The notes beneath the pieces were generated by a model that was not told where the DNA came from, searched no databases, and saw only the letters and a program-made list of their open reading frames with translations. From assembly GCA_023438115.1 (NCBI GenBank), contig JAEZEB010000224.1:1-14417 (forward strand): 14,417 nt of DNA. The letters run 5' to 3'. Source of the stretch: Pseudomonadota bacterium (lineage in GTDB: Bacteria > Pseudomonadota > Gammaproteobacteria > Burkholderiales > Burkholderiaceae_C). Made by a program: the position numbers and the translations under genes. Each line of letters begins with the position of its first letter. The stretch's first letter is position 1. Below, one piece after another: positions 13,164 to 14,417 of this stretch.

Positions 13164-14144
13164 TCATTCGACCCGTGCGCCGGAGTCCTTGATCACCTTG
13201 GCCCAGCGGACGTTCTCCTGCCGGATGTGATTCATGAACTCCGCAGGGCGGCCGGCGACCACCTGCGCGCCGAGCTTGGCGATGCGTTCCTGCATTTCCG
13301 GCGTGCGCAGGACGGTCACCAGCTCGGTGTTCAGGCGCTGGACGATGTCGTCCGGCAGGCCGGCCGGTCCGACGAAACCCCACCAGCTCACGGCTTCGTA
13401 GCCGGGAACACCGGCCTCGGCAATGGTGGGCAGGTCGGGAGCGACCGGCGAGCGCTTTGCGGAAGTCGCCCCCAGCGCGACGAGCTTGCCCGCCGCCACG
13501 TGCGGCAGCGCCACGGTGGCGTCCGCGAAGGTCAGGGTCAGGCGGCCGGCCAGCATGTCCGTGAGCAGCGGGCCGCTGCCCTTGTACGGAATGTGGGAGA
13601 GCTTCAGGCCGGACATCGTGCTGAACATCGCCCCCGCCAGGTGGCCCAGGGAGCCGTTGCCGGCGGAGCCGTAGGTCAGCTCGTCCGGCTTGGCCTTGGC
13701 GAGCGCAACCAGGTCCTGCACGGACTTGATCCCGAGCGAGGGATGCACCACCAGCACGAAGGTGCCGCGAGCGATCTCGGTCAAGGGCGTGAAGTCCTTC
13801 AGCGGGTCGTAGCCGACCTTGTCGTACAGGTGCGGGTTGATGGCGCTGTCGCTCAGGTAGTTCAGCAGGAGCGTGTAGCCGTCCGCGGGAGCTTGCGCCA
13901 CCATCGCGGCGCCTATGCTGCCCGCCGCGCCCGACCTGTTCTCCACGACCACCGGCTGGCCGAGGCGCTCGGAGAGCCGCTGCGCAATGGGGCGCCCCAG
14001 GGTGTCGGCGCCGCCGCCGGTGGGCCAGGGGATCACCAGCCGGATCGGCTTGGATGGATAGGCCTGGGCCCAGAGGGCGGTACCGGTGACGGCCAGCGCG
14101 AAGCCGGTGACCGCGAGCCGCAGCAGTCGAAAGACGTTGTTCAT
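13164..14144 (-). CDS. TctC/Bug-family periplasmic solute-binding receptor
   Basis: A 326-residue extracytoplasmic receptor of the tripartite tricarboxylate transporter (TctC, or Bug in Bordetella) family, which captures carboxylates or similar small molecules. A Sec signal peptide covers about 1-28 (positively charged start, hydrophobic core AVTGFALAVTGTALWA, cleavage near AQA). The mature start YPSKPIRLVIPWPTGGGADTLGR is the family hallmark, followed by VVVENRSGAAGSIGA, the domain-linking region LTYGSAGNGSLGHLAGAMF and SHIPYKGSGPLLTDMLAGRL. The ATG at 14144 has AAGGAA about 5 nt upstream. No TctA or TctB membrane subunits are in the window, so this is an orphan receptor as is common in Burkholderiales. 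Its neighbours suggest the ligand is a substrate or inducer of the CoA-dependent pathway, but that is inference. Confidence 0.94.
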   Translation of the reverse strand: MNNVFRLLRLAVTGFALAVTGTALWAQAYPSKPIRLVIPWPTGGGADTLGRPIAQRLSERLGQPVVVENRSGAAGSIGAAMVAQAPADGYTLLLNYLSDSAINPHLYDKVGYDPLKDFTPLTEIARGTFVLVVHPSLGIKSVQDLVALAKAKPDELTYGSAGNGSLGHLAGAMFSTMSGLKLSHIPYKGSGPLLTDMLAGRLTLTFADATVALPHVAAGKLVALGATSAKRSPVAPDLPTIAEAGVPGYEAVSWWGFVGPAGLPDDIVQRLNTELVTVLRTPEMQERIAKLGAQVVAGRPAEFMNHIRQENVRWAKVIKDSGARVE

Positions 14145-14172
14145 CACGTTCCTTTTGGTCGAGAAACTCGGC

Positions 14173-14188
14173 CCCGCCCGCGGGCGGG
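14173..14188. repeat. Perfect 16-bp GC palindrome in the receptor-gene leader
   Basis: CCCGCCCGCGGGCGGG reads the same on both strands and lies 28 nt upstream of the receptor ATG. It could be a regulator site or an RNA structure near the ribosome site, or chance in GC-rich DNA. Confidence 0.6.
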
Positions 14189-14390
14189 TGCACCCGGGAA
14201 AAGGAGGCGACGCGGCATCGCGTGATGAACCTTGCCCGGCGAAACACCACGCCTTGCAGGCGCACGCTTCCACCGGGGCGTGACTCTTGCACGCCTCGTC
14301 TTCGGAACGCCCGCCGCGTCTCGGCGGATGTCCTTGTCTCCTGTTCTGGGGGCAGTCTACGGTCGTGTTTCTTCGACGCATGTCGTCGCT

Positions 14391-14409
14391 TGGTAGACCA
14401 GACATACCA
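14391..14409. promoter_or_regulatory. Dyad TGGTA-N9-TACCA at the right edge, possible operator
   Basis: TGGTAGACCAGACATACCA has 5-bp inverted arms around nine bases, with TGGTAGACCA nested at its left. It overlaps copy 2 of the 12-bp motif. It is either a far-upstream operator of the receptor gene or part of the promoter of a divergent gene outside the window. Confidence 0.4.
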
Positions 14410-14411
14410 GC
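14400..14411 (+). promoter_or_regulatory. Copy 2 of the 12-bp motif shared by two promoter regions
   Basis: AGACATACCAGC, identical to 12219-12230 and in the same orientation. It lies 255 nt upstream of the receptor ATG. Confidence 0.45.
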
Positions 14412-14417
14412 GACGTT

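Larger units (their letters stand above)
14145..14417. other. Non-coding upstream region of the receptor gene, cut by the window edge
   Basis: The 273 nt hold the Shine-Dalgarno of the receptor gene, a perfect GC palindrome (14173-14188), and at the far edge a TGGTA/TACCA dyad overlapping the second 12-bp motif. An open frame continues upstream of the receptor ATG on the minus strand, but its composition (Arg, Pro, Cys rich) and lack of family similarity argue against coding. No promoter boxes could be assigned confidently. Confidence 0.5.

Noticed and set aside
14145..14405. N-terminal extension of the receptor gene or a small upstream gene
   Set aside because: The ATG at 14144 has a Shine-Dalgarno and a proper signal peptide. 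The upstream frame has no similarity and would bury the signal sequence.
1..14417. CRISPR array, insertion sequence, prophage or toxin-antitoxin pair
   Set aside because: No regularly spaced repeats, transposase, integrase, phage structural genes or paired small genes were found on either strand.

Overview
The window is GC-rich, densely coding bacterial chromosome, most likely from a betaproteobacterium of the Burkholderiales (Comamonadaceae-like, for example Variovorax or Ramlibacter relatives). The basis is the surE-pcm-nlpD-rpoS order, the high-GC codon use, the TctC/Bug-type periplasmic receptor, and a LysR-linked CoA-catabolism operon. The genus is an inference. I found no mobile element, CRISPR array or phage gene.

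Region 1 (1-5443, minus strand) is a conserved housekeeping and stress block, transcribed surE -> pcm -> nlpD -> rpoS -> DnaQ-like 3'-5' exonuclease -> rlmD (rlmD runs off the left edge). The genes are packed tightly. surE/pcm overlap by ATGA. pcm/nlpD either overlap by ATGA or are joined by a Shine-Dalgarno sequence lying on the pcm stop. nlpD/rpoS are 2 nt apart. The block combines nucleotide and protein repair (SurE, Pcm), cell-division amidase control (NlpD), the stationary-phase sigma factor, a nuclease and a 23S rRNA methyltransferase.

Region 2 (5444-6690, plus strand) starts with a short divergent intergenic stretch. It holds a zinc-independent quinone-oxidoreductase-like MDR protein and then a tRNA-His (GTG) gene with a perfect TATAAT box, a G-1 residue and an encoded CCA. 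A 16-bp hairpin follows that can terminate transcription from both sides.

Region 3 (6712-12129, minus strand) is a six-gene accessory catabolic operon: acyl-CoA ligase -> hotdog thioesterase -> ABM-domain small protein -> enoyl-CoA hydratase/isomerase-like protein -> acyl-CoA dehydrogenase A -> acyl-CoA dehydrogenase B. The two dehydrogenases look like complementary halves of a heteromeric enzyme: one keeps the catalytic Glu and the FAD/substrate loop, the other keeps the RxQFG motif. The substrate is unknown. A cyclic, branched or otherwise unusual carboxylic acid is my inference. No hydroxyacyl-CoA dehydrogenase or thiolase is present here.

Region 4 (12130-14417) has a LysR regulator divergent from the ligase, converging on a TctC/Bug periplasmic solute receptor on the minus strand. 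An identical 12-bp sequence, AGACATACCAGC, lies just upstream of lysR and again upstream of the receptor gene. This suggests one regulator may control both uptake and catabolism. That shared motif and the split acyl-CoA dehydrogenase are the most interesting signals. Nothing in the window looks like a wholly new class of system.
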